From Acidimicrobiaceae bacterium (GTDB lineage Bacteria > Actinomycetota > Acidimicrobiia > Acidimicrobiales > RAAP-2): a stretch of DNA of 34,618 nucleotides. Position 1 is the first letter of the stretch. Each line of letters opens with the position of its first letter. Of the stretch, positions 15,046 to 23,397 are shown one piece after another. The stretch is taken from assembly GCA_003133685.1 (NCBI GenBank), contig PKYQ01000010.1, positions 81,456-116,073 of the forward strand, written 5' to 3'. Below the pieces are notes generated by a model. It made no database searches. It saw nothing but the letters and a program-made list of their open reading frames with translations, and had not been told where the DNA came from. A program made the translations under genes and the position numbers.

Positions 15046-15930
15046 TTACGAAAGCGCCCCGTTGAGCACGATTTTCGACGACGGCAGTCCACCGGCCGTG
15101 ACACCGTACTGCTTCAAAATGGCTCCGTACGTGCCATTGGCGATCAAGGTCTTGATCGCCGCTTGAATCGCCACGGCGAGCTGCTTGCCTGACTTCGACT
15201 TCGCCGTCGCGATGCCGTATGGGGCAACTTCGATCGCGTTACCGACCAATTTGAAGACGCCCTTGGACTGCGAGACCACGTAGCCCGCGACCTGACTGTC
15301 AAGGAATCCAAAGGTTGCGTGACCCGAGGAAACCGCCAGATCCGCTTCGGTCTGGGTTGGGTACGACAGATAGGTCAATTTCTTGCTCGCCGGACAAGTC
15401 TTTGCGGTGTTTTTAGCGTCGCTCTGCTCCGTCGTTCCAGTCTCCACCGCGACCGTGAAGCCGCAAAGGCTCTTCAGGCCGGTGAACGTTGCGGCGGTCG
15501 AACTCTTGGCGTAGATGCCTTCGCCAGCCTGGAAGTAGTCGACAAAGTTGGCCTGCTTCTCGCGGCTCTTCTCGTCGGTGAAAGACGAGTTGCCGATCTG
15601 GTATCGGCCGTCACCGATGCCGAGGAGAATACTTTCGAAAGTGACGTTGCTCTCCTTCACAGTGATTCCCAATGTCTTTGCAATCGCGTACATCATTTCG
15701 ATGTCGAATCCTGTCATAACGCCGTTGTTCATATATTCGTCCGGCGCGTACGTGGCGTCGGTCGCGACCTGCAAGGTAGTGCCTTTGTAGGCCGATGGGA
15801 CGAGCTTCGCGTCCGCGGCGTTGTACTTACCCGACGTTGAACTGGCTCCCGCACTCACGCTGGTGGCCAGCATCAGCGAGGCGACTCCCGCCATGACGAG
15901 AACCTGACGGAATCGTGTGAAACGCTGCAT
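15046..15930 (-). CDS. Solute-binding protein of a polar amino-acid-type ABC importer (SBP family 3)
   Basis: 294-residue secreted binding protein. The N-terminus is basic (MQRFTRFRQ) followed by a hydrophobic core and a Sec-type cleavage site near SVSAGA; there is no lipobox Cys, which is unusual for a Gram-positive binding protein. The mature part has the family start TLQVATDATYAPDEYMNNGVMTGFDIEMMYAIAKTLG and the typical FDIDL-like helix, with internal Cys residues that may form a disulphide (LCGF and TCPAS). The ligand pocket cannot be assigned: the usual amino-acid-binding Arg is not obvious. It is first gene of the importer/CoA-transferase operon, with GGGAG six bases before the ATG. Confidence 0.92.
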   Translation of the reverse strand: MQRFTRFRQVLVMAGVASLMLATSVSAGASSTSGKYNAADAKLVPSAYKGTTLQVATDATYAPDEYMNNGVMTGFDIEMMYAIAKTLGITVKESNVTFESILLGIGDGRYQIGNSSFTDEKSREKQANFVDYFQAGEGIYAKSSTAATFTGLKSLCGFTVAVETGTTEQSDAKNTAKTCPASKKLTYLSYPTQTEADLAVSSGHATFGFLDSQVAGYVVSQSKGVFKLVGNAIEVAPYGIATAKSKSGKQLAVAIQAAIKTLIANGTYGAILKQYGVTAGGLPSSKIVLNGALS

Positions 15931-16027
15931 GAAATCTCCCTAATCTTCCCCTCGCCGTGGTCGGCGTCTGGGTTCTATTGATACCAGAAAAACTGACCTG
16001 ATAACCCGCAGCGCGTTGAACGTCGAC

Positions 16028-17578
16028 TCAGTGCTCGAGGACCAATTCCGATTTCGAGGACGTTTGCCCGGCGGGTAGGTAATAAAACACGATGACGGCG
16101 ACCACGACGGCGGTACCGGCGGCCACGAGGCATCCCCGATGAAACCCGTCCATGAAGGCGGCCGTGAGTTTGGGTACCAGCGACGCCCGCGCTGCGCCCG
16201 GGAGGTGGGCCGCGGTCATTTTGGCCGCCTGCATCGAACTCTGCGCCACGTTCAGTTGATGCGCGCTGAGACCGTGACCGCGAAACGGTTCGAACGCTCG
16301 ACGAATTGCGGGACCAAACAGTGACGCGAAGACCGAGCCAATGATCGCCACGCCCATCGTGCCTCCGAGCTCGCGCGTGGTCTCGTTGCCGGCGGCGCCA
16401 GCGCCGATCTGATTCGGTTCGAGCGTCTCCATCGTGGCGGCGACCGAGGGCGCGTTCACGAGCGAGAAGCCCACGGCGAGGGTGATCATCGATCCGAGGA
16501 GCGGACCAAGGTACGACGTGTCGGCCGCCAACCTCGACATCCATATGAGCGCCACCGCGATCACCAAAAGCCCCAGTGCGACCACGAAGCGCGTCCCGAG
16601 GCGCAACGCGGCGAGCGCCCCAATCGGTGTCGCCACCATGACCGTGAAGGCGTAGGGCAGAGTGTGAACGCCCGCCGACAGCGCGGAGTAGCCCCGCACG
16701 AGTTGGAAGTACTGCGTCACGAGGAAGATGAAGCCGAAGAGGCAGAAGAAGTTGGTGGCCATGGCCCCGGCGCTCGCGGAGTAGGTCCGGTTGTTGAAGA
16801 TCCGCACGTCCAAGAGCGGTCCTTCGCGGCCGAGCTCGTAATTCGCGAAACCGCTGAGCAGCAGTACCGCTGCTCCGAAGAGAACCAAGGTCGGCGAGGA
16901 GCGCCAGCCCCACGACGGACCCTGAATGATCGCCAAGATCAGCGCCGTGATGCCAGTCGTTCCGAGGGCCAGACCCACCAGATCCATCGGGTGGCGCTCG
17001 GGAATGGTGGATTCCGGCACGACCGTCGCGATCGCCACCACGCCAATAAGAGCCACCGGGACGTTCACCAAGAAGATCGAACCGAAGAAGAAGTGCGTGA
17101 TGAGGGCACCACCCGCGATGGGTCCCAGGGCAATGGCGATCCCGGTCGTCGCGCCCCATAACCCGAAGGCCTTCGCCCGTTCACGACGGTCATCGAAGAC
17201 GACCGTCAACGTCGAGAGGGTCGCCGGAAAGATGAACGCCGCACTCGCGCCCATCAACGCTCGGGCCGTCAAGAGCATTGAGACGTTGTGCGAGAATGCC
17301 GCGAGCAGTGAGAACAGCGAAAAGGCGAATAGTCCCATCTGCATGACGCGCTTGCGGCCCCAACGGTCCGAGAGCCCTCCGCCGGCGAGTAAGAGACCGG
17401 CGAACGGCAAGGAGTAGCCGTCGACGATCCACTGGAGCGACGAGTTCGACGCGTGCAGGTCACGAGAGATCGTGGGCAGCGCCACGTTGACGATGGTGTT
17501 GTCGACGACGACTAGGAAGACCGCGATGCAGAGAACGAACAGCACCAACCATCGCCGTTCACTGGCAAACGTTGGCAC
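16028..17578 (-). CDS. MFS drug exporter, DHA2 (14-TM) family, second copy
   Basis: 516-residue exporter of the EmrB/QacA group, distinct in sequence from the one at 6476-8032. The first helix contains VVVDNTIVNVALPTI (D-N/S-T-I-V-N motif), motif A is GGLSDRWGRKRVM, and motif C is LGPIAGGALI. The segment after motif C reads FFFGSIFLVNVP instead of the usual WRWIFFINVP. The GTG at 17578 is preceded by a GGGGGG stretch only 3 bases away. An operator-like palindrome lies about 46-60 bases upstream. It ends 97 bases before the binding-protein gene of the importer operon; common transcription is not excluded. Substrate unknown. Confidence 0.92.
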   Translation of the reverse strand: MPTFASERRWLVLFVLCIAVFLVVVDNTIVNVALPTISRDLHASNSSLQWIVDGYSLPFAGLLLAGGGLSDRWGRKRVMQMGLFAFSLFSLLAAFSHNVSMLLTARALMGASAAFIFPATLSTLTVVFDDRRERAKAFGLWGATTGIAIALGPIAGGALITHFFFGSIFLVNVPVALIGVVAIATVVPESTIPERHPMDLVGLALGTTGITALILAIIQGPSWGWRSSPTLVLFGAAVLLLSGFANYELGREGPLLDVRIFNNRTYSASAGAMATNFFCLFGFIFLVTQYFQLVRGYSALSAGVHTLPYAFTVMVATPIGALAALRLGTRFVVALGLLVIAVALIWMSRLAADTSYLGPLLGSMITLAVGFSLVNAPSVAATMETLEPNQIGAGAAGNETTRELGGTMGVAIIGSVFASLFGPAIRRAFEPFRGHGLSAHQLNVAQSSMQAAKMTAAHLPGAARASLVPKLTAAFMDGFHRGCLVAAGTAVVVAVIVFYYLPAGQTSSKSELVLEH

Positions 17579-17623
17579 AAACCCCCCATAGGTCTTCGTT
17601 CTATATTACATATCAAGCACGCA

Positions 17624-17638
17624 TTCGGCCCTGCCGAA
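17624..17638. promoter_or_regulatory. Inverted repeat upstream of the second MFS exporter
   Basis: TTCGGC-CCT-GCCGAA, a perfect 6-bp inverted repeat with a 3-base centre, lies in the 147-bp gap between the sulfatase end and the MFS start. It has the same 6-3-6 architecture as the palindrome near the other MFS gene but a different sequence. Likely a repressor site; the repressor is unknown. Confidence 0.4.
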
Positions 17639-17725
17639 CACATCCGACCTTACCCAACACGACAGCCGTGACTCGGCATTACGGATTCAAACGTGCACGC
17701 TCACTATTCGGTGATCTCTGAGCCT

Positions 17726-19195
17726 CTACGTTGTCGACGACGCGAGGACCGCGTCCTTGAATCCCGCGGGCCATCTCCCCGGCCGACCGGGCCGTAACAA
17801 CATGTCGGTCAAGTCACGTCGCAGGTGTTCTTGACGCCAGACGAGTTGTTCTTGGGCACCGCGCATGATGCGTTCGGGGTCGCGACATTCGGTTCGCCAG
17901 GTCGGATCGGCGAGCAGATCGAAGCAACGATACGTCCCGTCGGCGAACTGCACGTAGCCCAGATCGTCGCTGACTGAAGCGGCGAGGTTCGCGAGTGACA
18001 GGCGTCTATCCCTGGGCCAATCACTCGTGGCGTGTCGGATGAAGTAGCTGCGGTAGTCCCACTCGTAGTGGGCAGCCGTGCGCCACGCCACGTCCTCTCC
18101 GGCGAGCAGTGGCGTCAGTGACCGGCCGTCGCACTGGGCCGGCTCGTCGATCGCAAGCACGTCGGCGAGCGTCGGCAGGAGATCGACGTTCTCACTGAAC
18201 TTCGTGACCACTCGTCCGGCGTTGGCGCAGTGAGGATCGCGCCAGAGTCCGATGACGTGATAGCTCTGCGGGAAGAAACCCAACTTCTCCTTCAGTCCGT
18301 GGTCGCCCAGTTGCTCGCCGTGGTCGGCGGTGATGACGACCAGCGTGTCATCCCATTCGCCGCGCGCTTCGAGCTCGCGCACGATTCGCCCCAGTTGGGA
18401 GTCGACCTCGCTGATCATCCCGTAGTACTGAGCCTTCAGCGCTCGCATCTGATCGGGATCACTCGGCGCGGCGCTCGCCTCAAAGCCCATCGCCGCGTCG
18501 TGGATCGCGTGTCGCTGCGACGCGGGAACTGGCGCGATCGGCATCTCGATGTCCGCGGGGTCGTACATGCGCGAGAACTCCCCCGCCGCCGCATACGGAG
18601 GGTGGGGACGCAGGTAACTGAGGTGGGCGAACCATCCGCTTTCCTGAGTGCCGAGCCAGTCCAGGAATCGCGACGTGAGAAAACCACTGAGCGAGAGTTC
18701 GGCCGGACGATCGGGCTCCCCGCGCGCGGCCGCTTCCCATCCGTAAGGCACGTCGTAGCCGTTGGCGCGTAGGTGTTGGATCCAGCCGGCCTGGCTCTCG
18801 GGCAAGTACAGACCGACCGAGAGACCGGGCAACACGCCGTCGTAACTGTCGAGTCGGGGATCGTCAATGCCTTCGGCGTTCGCGGGATCGACCCCCTGAT
18901 CGGTGTATCCGAAGAGCGTCGGGTCGTATCCGGCTCGACGCGCAACGTGCGCGATGTTGTCAAGACCCTTCGGTAGAGGTGTCCCGTTGGCGACGACGCG
19001 ATTGTTCATCTGATAGGTGCCGGTGTAAATCGCGGCTCGTCCGGGCGAGCACGGCGCCGCCTGGGAGTAGTGCCGCGAGAGCCGAACTCCTTCGCGAGCG
19101 ATGCGGTCCAGTGTGGGCGTTTGCACGAGCGGATGACCCGCCGCCGCGTAGGAATCGCCACGGAACTGATCGAGCGTGACGAACAGGACGTTCAC
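17726..19195 (-). CDS. Sulfatase-family hydrolase (formylglycine-dependent)
   Basis: 489-residue member of the alkaline phosphatase/sulfatase superfamily. The N-terminal metal site is FVTLDQFRGD. The active-site motif is CSPGR (49-53), a C-x-P-x-R signature whose Cys is converted to formylglycine in known enzymes. The metal-binding segment ITADHGEQLGDHGLKEKLGF occurs in the second half. No signal peptide is seen, so it is probably cytoplasmic, as are phosphonate monoester hydrolases; arylsulfatase, choline-sulfatase-like and phosphodiesterase activities are all possible. The start GTG at 19195 is fixed by a GTGA overlap with the esterase gene; the longer open frame upstream lies inside that gene. 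No formylglycine-generating enzyme gene is in the window. Confidence 0.9.
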   Translation of the reverse strand: MNVLFVTLDQFRGDSYAAAGHPLVQTPTLDRIAREGVRLSRHYSQAAPCSPGRAAIYTGTYQMNNRVVANGTPLPKGLDNIAHVARRAGYDPTLFGYTDQGVDPANAEGIDDPRLDSYDGVLPGLSVGLYLPESQAGWIQHLRANGYDVPYGWEAAARGEPDRPAELSLSGFLTSRFLDWLGTQESGWFAHLSYLRPHPPYAAAGEFSRMYDPADIEMPIAPVPASQRHAIHDAAMGFEASAAPSDPDQMRALKAQYYGMISEVDSQLGRIVRELEARGEWDDTLVVITADHGEQLGDHGLKEKLGFFPQSYHVIGLWRDPHCANAGRVVTKFSENVDLLPTLADVLAIDEPAQCDGRSLTPLLAGEDVAWRTAAHYEWDYRSYFIRHATSDWPRDRRLSLANLAASVSDDLGYVQFADGTYRCFDLLADPTWRTECRDPERIMRGAQEQLVWRQEHLRRDLTDMLLRPGRPGRWPAGFKDAVLASSTT

Positions 19196-20127
19196 TTGGC
19201 CGCCTCGACGTAGCGGTGCATGTGTTCGGCCAGATCGTCGATGATCTCGAGCGCCTCGGGCGCTATGGTCGGCAGTCGCAAGAATCCGTGGATCATGCCC
19301 TCGGCTTCGAGTAACTCCACGCGTACTCCGAAGTGCTCGAGCAATCCGGCGTAGGCCACGGCCTCGTCGCGAAGTGGATCGCACTCGGCGACGATCACGA
19401 TCGCGGGCGGTGCGCCCGTGAGGTCATCGAACATCAGCGGGGAGACACGCGGGTCGCCGTGATCGGTCCAGCCATCGAGGTAGAGCCCGTAGTCGTAGCG
19501 CAGATGATCGATATCGAGGGCGTAACCGACACCGAATTCGTGCACCGAGTTGGTGAACAGCTCCGGTCCGAGCGTCGGGTAGATCACGACCTGCGCGGCA
19601 ACACCCAAGTTTTCGTTTCGCGTGAGCGCGCACGCGACCGTCATGAGCGTTGCACCGGCGGAATCACCCATCACGATCACCTCCGCGTCGGGGTCGTCGA
19701 ACTCGGCCAAATGCATCAGCACGTAGCGGATGGTATCGACGGCGTCGTTGATGCCGGCCGGGAAGGGGTGTTCCGGCGCCAACCGGTAGTCGACCGCTAG
19801 AAACCGCATTCGAGTGTCTGAGGAGAGTCGCCGACAGAGTGCGTCGTGCGTATCGAGGTCCCCCACCACGAATCCACCTCCGTGGAAATAGACCACCAGC
19901 GCCTTGCTCTCGTCATCGAACGGCACGTACAGCCGGGCCGGCAGCGTTCGCCCGTCGAGGGGCAAGGCGACGTCACGAATCGATTCGACGGCCTGCGGTT
20001 CGCCGCGATGGGCCAGCGCCGTTTCCCGGTACGCGGCGCGGCGCTCGTCGGCGCTCACGAGTGACGGATGAGGCGCCGGTTCGGCGCGTACGGCATTCAC
20101 GTAAGGCTCAAGCGAGGGGTGAACCAT
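19192..20127 (-). CDS. Alpha/beta hydrolase, hormone-sensitive-lipase (HSL) family esterase
   Basis: 311-residue carboxylesterase. The oxyanion motif HGGGFVVGD (82-90), nucleophile elbow GDSAGA with Ser156, acid Asp250 in AECDPLRDEA and His280 in GMIHGF form a full catalytic set of the HSL/bacterial family IV group. No signal peptide, so it is cytoplasmic. AAGGAGG lies 5 bases before the ATG at 20127. The stop overlaps the sulfatase start as GTGA, so the two hydrolases are made together; a substrate bearing both an ester and a sulfate or phosphonate ester would explain the pair, which is inference. Confidence 0.93.
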   Translation of the reverse strand: MVHPSLEPYVNAVRAEPAPHPSLVSADERRAAYRETALAHRGEPQAVESIRDVALPLDGRTLPARLYVPFDDESKALVVYFHGGGFVVGDLDTHDALCRRLSSDTRMRFLAVDYRLAPEHPFPAGINDAVDTIRYVLMHLAEFDDPDAEVIVMGDSAGATLMTVACALTRNENLGVAAQVVIYPTLGPELFTNSVHEFGVGYALDIDHLRYDYGLYLDGWTDHGDPRVSPLMFDDLTGAPPAIVIVAECDPLRDEAVAYAGLLEHFGVRVELLEAEGMIHGFLRLPTIAPEALEIIDDLAEHMHRYVEAAK

Positions 20128-20181
20128 GGCAACCTCCTTCGTTAGAGACTACGGCTCAACGAATGCCGCGTCACGTCCGAA

Positions 20182-21120
20182 TCAGCCCTTGAGGTCGTCC
20201 CAACTACCCTCGACGTCGTCGATCGACGCTCGCCATCCCCGCTTGGCTTCTCGGTGCGCCTCTTTATGGAACGCTCGTATCTCCCTGAGCGGTTCCGTCA
20301 TGACCGGCTCCGCGACAGTCAAAGACTTCAACCACAAACTGGCGACCGCTTCGTCGTGTACGACGCCGAGCTTCGTCTGAGTCTTCTCGGCCGCTCGAGC
20401 GACTCTGACGGCCGGCTTGCCGGCGACCAAGCCCAGCACCTCACAGGCACATTGCAATCGCTTCAATTCTTTGCGAACCTCGTGCAAGTTCTCGTTGGTC
20501 GAATCGGCTCGCGCCTCATCAGCGGCTCTGCGCACGTCACGCCAGGCACCCTTCAACTGTGAACTCAGGACTTCGGAAGCCGGACCTTGGGCGTCGACGT
20601 CGAATACGACGGATGAACCAATGGTCGCAATCTCATCCACGAGGAGCGCGTAGCGCTTCGTCGTGCGCTCGAGCGTCCCTCGCTCTTGCGCCACTTTGAT
20701 GTCCTGGTCCAGGCGTTGCACGACGTCTGATTGCGCCGGTTCGTCTTCGATCAACCACAGGGACTTCACGATGCCCGTTCGAAGAACGTCGAGGTCGCGA
20801 ATCTCGCCGAGCACTCCGGCGTACCACGAGAGTTCGACCAACATCGGTTTGGCCCACTTGCTCTCGAAGAGTCCGGAGAAGGTCCGCAGTATCGAACGGA
20901 GGCGTCGGACGCTGACGCGCGCTTGGTGGATTTGTCCAACAGCGGAGTCTCTACGGCGCGCCTCTCGTCGCGGCACCTGGAAGACGACTTCGCCTCGCGA
21001 GGCTTCGAGCAACTTGCCGGACTCCTCGTTCGTCAGATCGTTGAGAAGGAAGTTCCGAGCGAACTGATCGAGGACGTCCGCGATGACCCGGTCGGCCGTC
21101 GCGGTGGATTCCTCTACCAC
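20182..21120 (-). CDS. CHAD domain protein
   Basis: 312-residue all-helical protein rich in charged residues. Typical CHAD (conserved histidine alpha-helical domain) segments are seen: IHQARVSVRRLRSILRTF (about 69-86), EIRDLDVLR (about 110-118) and a second copy LHEVRKELKRLQCACEVL (about 218-235), giving the two conserved His-x-x-R-x-x-x-(K/R)-(K/R) helices. Known CHAD domains bind inorganic polyphosphate and locate to polyphosphate granules. There is no fused CYTH triphosphatase and no ppk gene in the window. GTG at 21120 is the start, with GGAAGGGG upstream. Confidence 0.9.
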   Translation of the reverse strand: MVEESTATADRVIADVLDQFARNFLLNDLTNEESGKLLEASRGEVVFQVPRREARRRDSAVGQIHQARVSVRRLRSILRTFSGLFESKWAKPMLVELSWYAGVLGEIRDLDVLRTGIVKSLWLIEDEPAQSDVVQRLDQDIKVAQERGTLERTTKRYALLVDEIATIGSSVVFDVDAQGPASEVLSSQLKGAWRDVRRAADEARADSTNENLHEVRKELKRLQCACEVLGLVAGKPAVRVARAAEKTQTKLGVVHDEAVASLWLKSLTVAEPVMTEPLREIRAFHKEAHREAKRGWRASIDDVEGSWDDLKG

Positions 21121-21317
21121 GTCGCCCCTTCCGCAGTCAGAGTGGCGCCGGCCAAAGATAAAGATCTAGTAACTCGGTTCGTCAGAGGCCTTTCACGACA
21201 ATCATCATCTCGATGGCTAGGCATTCAAGTCTACGGCGCGACTCGACACGCGTTTTCGGGCGGCGCCGCGCCGCTTCGGTCCTTCAGTTCGAGCATCCGC
21301 CGTCGAGTAAGAAACAA
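21121..21317. other. Intergenic stretch without a recognised gene
   Basis: The 233-base gap between the CHAD gene and tRNA-Gly is the longest in the window. Apart from the terminator at its tRNA end it holds a GC-rich run near 21258-21275 and an AT-rich patch near 21156-21170, which probably contains the CHAD promoter. I see no convincing small ORF or structured RNA. Confidence 0.4.
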
Positions 21318-21342
21318 GATCCCGGCCATTTCGGCCGGGATC
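21307..21342 (-). terminator. Rho-independent terminator after tRNA-Gly
   Basis: A 10-bp perfect stem GATCCCGGCC/GGCCGGGATC (arms 21333-21342 and 21318-21327) with a 5-base loop is followed, in the minus direction, by TTGTTTCTTA. It lies 12 bases after the tRNA 3' end. Confidence 0.85.
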
Positions 21343-21353
21343 CATGAACTCAC

Positions 21354-21429
21354 TGGAGCGGACGACCGGGCTCGAACCGGCGACCTCGACCTTGGCAAGG
21401 TCGCGCTCTACCAACTGAGCTACGTCCGC
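21354..21429 (-). tRNA. tRNA-Gly (anticodon GCC)
   Basis: 76-base cloverleaf including an encoded CCA end. Acceptor arms GCGGACG/CGTCCGC, D-arm GCTC...GAGC, anticodon stem CGACC/GGTCG with loop TTGCCAA (anticodon GCC), and T-arm GCCGG-TTCGAGC-CCGGT all pair. A promoter with TCGAAA (-35, 21468-21463) and TACTAT (-10, 21445-21440), 17 bases apart, lies in the short gap upstream, and a terminator follows. Confidence 0.98.
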
Positions 21430-21439
21430 GTGGTCACCC

Positions 21440-21468
21440 ATAGTAGCCCAGGCGAGGAACAGTTTCGA
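21440..21468 (-). promoter_or_regulatory. Promoter of tRNA-Gly
   Basis: On the minus strand TCGAAA and TACTAT are separated by 17 bases; the expected start point is about 4 bases before the mature tRNA. Confidence 0.5.
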
Positions 21469-21475
21469 CTCTGGC

Positions 21476-22907
21476 TCAGTCGGAGGCGGTGTCAATCAGG
21501 GCGGTGGCCGCATCCCTCAAATAGTCGCGGAGCGTGGCGAGGTCAGGCATTCTCTGCGCGCACCCGAGCATTCCAAACTCCAGATTCTGCTCGAATCCGA
21601 GGACCGTGACGTTCAATGAGAACGGGCCGAGCAGGGGACCGACCGGTGCCGCGGATACCACGCGGTGCCCGCTCAACCAGAGTGGGATTGGCGGACCCGG
21701 AACCGACGACAACATCAAATTCGCCATCGGTGGCACTACGTCGAAGAGTCCGAACGCGTCGACCATTTTGCCGCCGAGCGACAGAACAGTGGGACCGAGC
21801 ACGCGGGGTATTTCCTGGAACATCCTTGCGCCGTAGTGGCGCTGCACGCCGACAGTTTTGGCGGAGTCCCGCGCGATCGCTTTCAATCGTTCGACCGGGC
21901 CATCGATATCGGTATGCAGCGCCAACAACATCCCCGAGATTTCATTTCCCATCGCCGCGGCGTCACCGTCGCCCCGCACGTTGATCGGCACGAAGGCGAT
22001 GAGGTCGCGGGTGAGCACTTCACCACGGTCGGTCAAAAGTCTTCGTAACGCACCACTCGTCGTCGCCATAACAAAGTCCGTCACGGAAGCTCCGTGATGT
22101 TTCGCGGCGCGCTTCGCGTCGGCGAGCGGAATGCGCATTCGGTGATGCACCCTCTCGATTCCGGCGCGCCCATTGAGCGATGTGCGGCGCTTCGAAGATT
22201 GAGGGCTGCTCGGGCGTCGTTCGTTTTCGACCCCGCGAGAACGCGACGCCCACGACCGTGCGTACAACGTCGAAGACTCGTGACAACCACGACGTCACCA
22301 CGCTCACGGCGAGTGACGGCTCGACTCGCAAGCGGCGCAGTCCTTCGAGCAGGAGCGACGTTGAGTTTGTCACGACCGGTTCGGTCGTGGCGTCTGGCGC
22401 CTTCGGAGTCGGAGCGCGAACCTCCGGCGAAATATCGAAGAGACTCGCGAACGTCTCGGCCCCGGACACACCGTCGGCCAACGCGTGATGGACCTTCAGT
22501 GCCGCGGCGACGCGACCGTCCTCAAGTCCCTCGATGATTAAGAGCTGCCACAGCGGGCGAGTTCGCACGAGCGGTCGCGACAGGAACGCCGAGATCAACG
22601 CGTCGAACTGGTCGGCCGTCCCGGGCGACGGTAGGGCGACGCGCGAAATGTGTCGATCGAGGTCGATATGAGCGTCCGGTACGAGCGCCGGCCACGTGAG
22701 ATCGAAGGGTGCGCGGATGACGCGATGGGTCAATACCGGAATCTCGTGCAGTCGATCAGCGACATTCTTGCGAATCAGCTCAAATCGTTCAGTGGGATCG
22801 GCGACGCCGCCGAAATCGAGTTCAATGACCGCACCAATGTTCATCGCCGACCCCGGAACTTCCAACAGAACGAAGGCACTGTCCAGAGGATCGAGGTAGC
22901 GGGTCAA
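21476..22907 (-). pseudogene. WS/DGAT-type acyltransferase, interrupted by one frameshift
   Basis: Wax ester synthase/diacylglycerol acyltransferase family, which makes storage lipids from acyl-CoA. The 5' part (22907 to about 22185) encodes the N-terminal domain: MTRYLDPLDSAFVLLE and the catalytic HHALADG (His140-His141). The 3' part (about 22180 to 21476) is in another frame and encodes TSLNGRAGIERV, VTDFVMATTSGALR, FVPINVRGDGD and the DUF1298-type end with LMLSSVPGPPIPLWLSG. Joined, they give a protein of normal length. The break lies near 22175-22190 at a CACA run, consistent with a 2-base loss or 1-base gain. The start is TTG at 22907, overlapping the dut stop as TTGA. It is either a recent pseudogene or a sequencing error; both halves are otherwise intact. 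Confidence 0.85.
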
Positions 22908-23338
22908 CGCCCGCTGCTTCCGAAGCCGCCCTCGCCACGCCTCGCTTCCGGGAGCTCCTCGACCGTAGTGAAGGTGACGAGCGGCACGCGCAGGATGACC
23001 AATTGGGCGATTCGGTCGCCCTTCTTCACCTCGTAATCGTGCGTCGGATCGAGATTCACCAAGGCGACCATCACTTCGCCGCGGTAACCGGCATCGATCA
23101 AACCGGGCGCGTTGATGCACGTGACGCCGTGTTGGGCGGCGAGGCCGCTTCGGGGTAAGACGAATCCCCCGTGACCCTCGGGAATCGCGACGGAGAGTCC
23201 CGTCGACACCATCGCGCGACCGCCTCCCGCTTGGATTACCTGCGACTCAACGGCAACGAGATCGCACCCCGCGTCGCCGTCGTGCGCATACTCGGGAACG
23301 GTGGCGTCGGGGTGAAGTATCCGAATTGGGATTTCCAT
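22904..23338 (-). CDS. dut: Deoxyuridine 5'-triphosphate nucleotidohydrolase (dUTPase)
   Basis: 144-residue trimeric enzyme hydrolysing dUTP to dUMP and pyrophosphate, keeping uracil out of DNA. All five motifs are visible: DGDAGCDLVA, PRSGLAAQHGV, INAPGLIDAGYRGEV, KKGDRIAQLV and the C-terminal RGEGGFGSSG arm. The start at 23338 has TAGCCT exactly 6 bases upstream and no ribosome-binding site, so it is probably leaderless. Its stop is coupled to the acyltransferase start (TTGA). It is divergent from orn, with only 59 bp between the start codons. Confidence 0.97.
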   Translation of the reverse strand: MEIPIRILHPDATVPEYAHDGDAGCDLVAVESQVIQAGGGRAMVSTGLSVAIPEGHGGFVLPRSGLAAQHGVTCINAPGLIDAGYRGEVMVALVNLDPTHDYEVKKGDRIAQLVILRVPLVTFTTVEELPEARRGEGGFGSSGR

Positions 23339-23344
23339 AGGGCG

Positions 23345-23350
23345 AGGCTA
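23345..23350 (-). promoter_or_regulatory. -10 box of leaderless dut
   Basis: TAGCCT on the minus strand ends 6 bases (CGCCCT) before the ATG at 23338. The back-to-back orn promoter is about 35 bp away. Confidence 0.5.
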
Positions 23351-23385
23351 TCGCTGGGCGAAACGAACATTGGCCGGAGGTTATG

Positions 23386-23391
23386 TAGTCT
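23386..23391 (+). promoter_or_regulatory. -10 box of leaderless orn
   Basis: TAGTCT ends 6 bases (CGGACT) before the GTG at 23398, with no ribosome-binding site in the interval. Confidence 0.55.
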
Positions 23392-23397
23392 CGGACT

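Noticed and set aside
15850-15930. Lipoprotein signal on the binding protein
   Set aside because: No Cys follows the hydrophobic core; the site SVSAGA fits ordinary signal peptidase I cleavage.
15975-17159. 394-codon minus-strand frame inside the second MFS gene
   Set aside because: Shadow frame rich in R, G and H; the frame at 16028-17578 carries all MFS motifs.
19196-19384. Longer sulfatase start inside the esterase gene
   Set aside because: The extra residues are Arg-rich shadow sequence; the GTG at 19195 begins exactly at the conserved first strand and makes a GTGA overlap.
21258-21275. GC-rich palindromic run near the CHAD promoter as a terminator
   Set aside because: No T-run follows on either strand and no gene ends there; it is probably composition.
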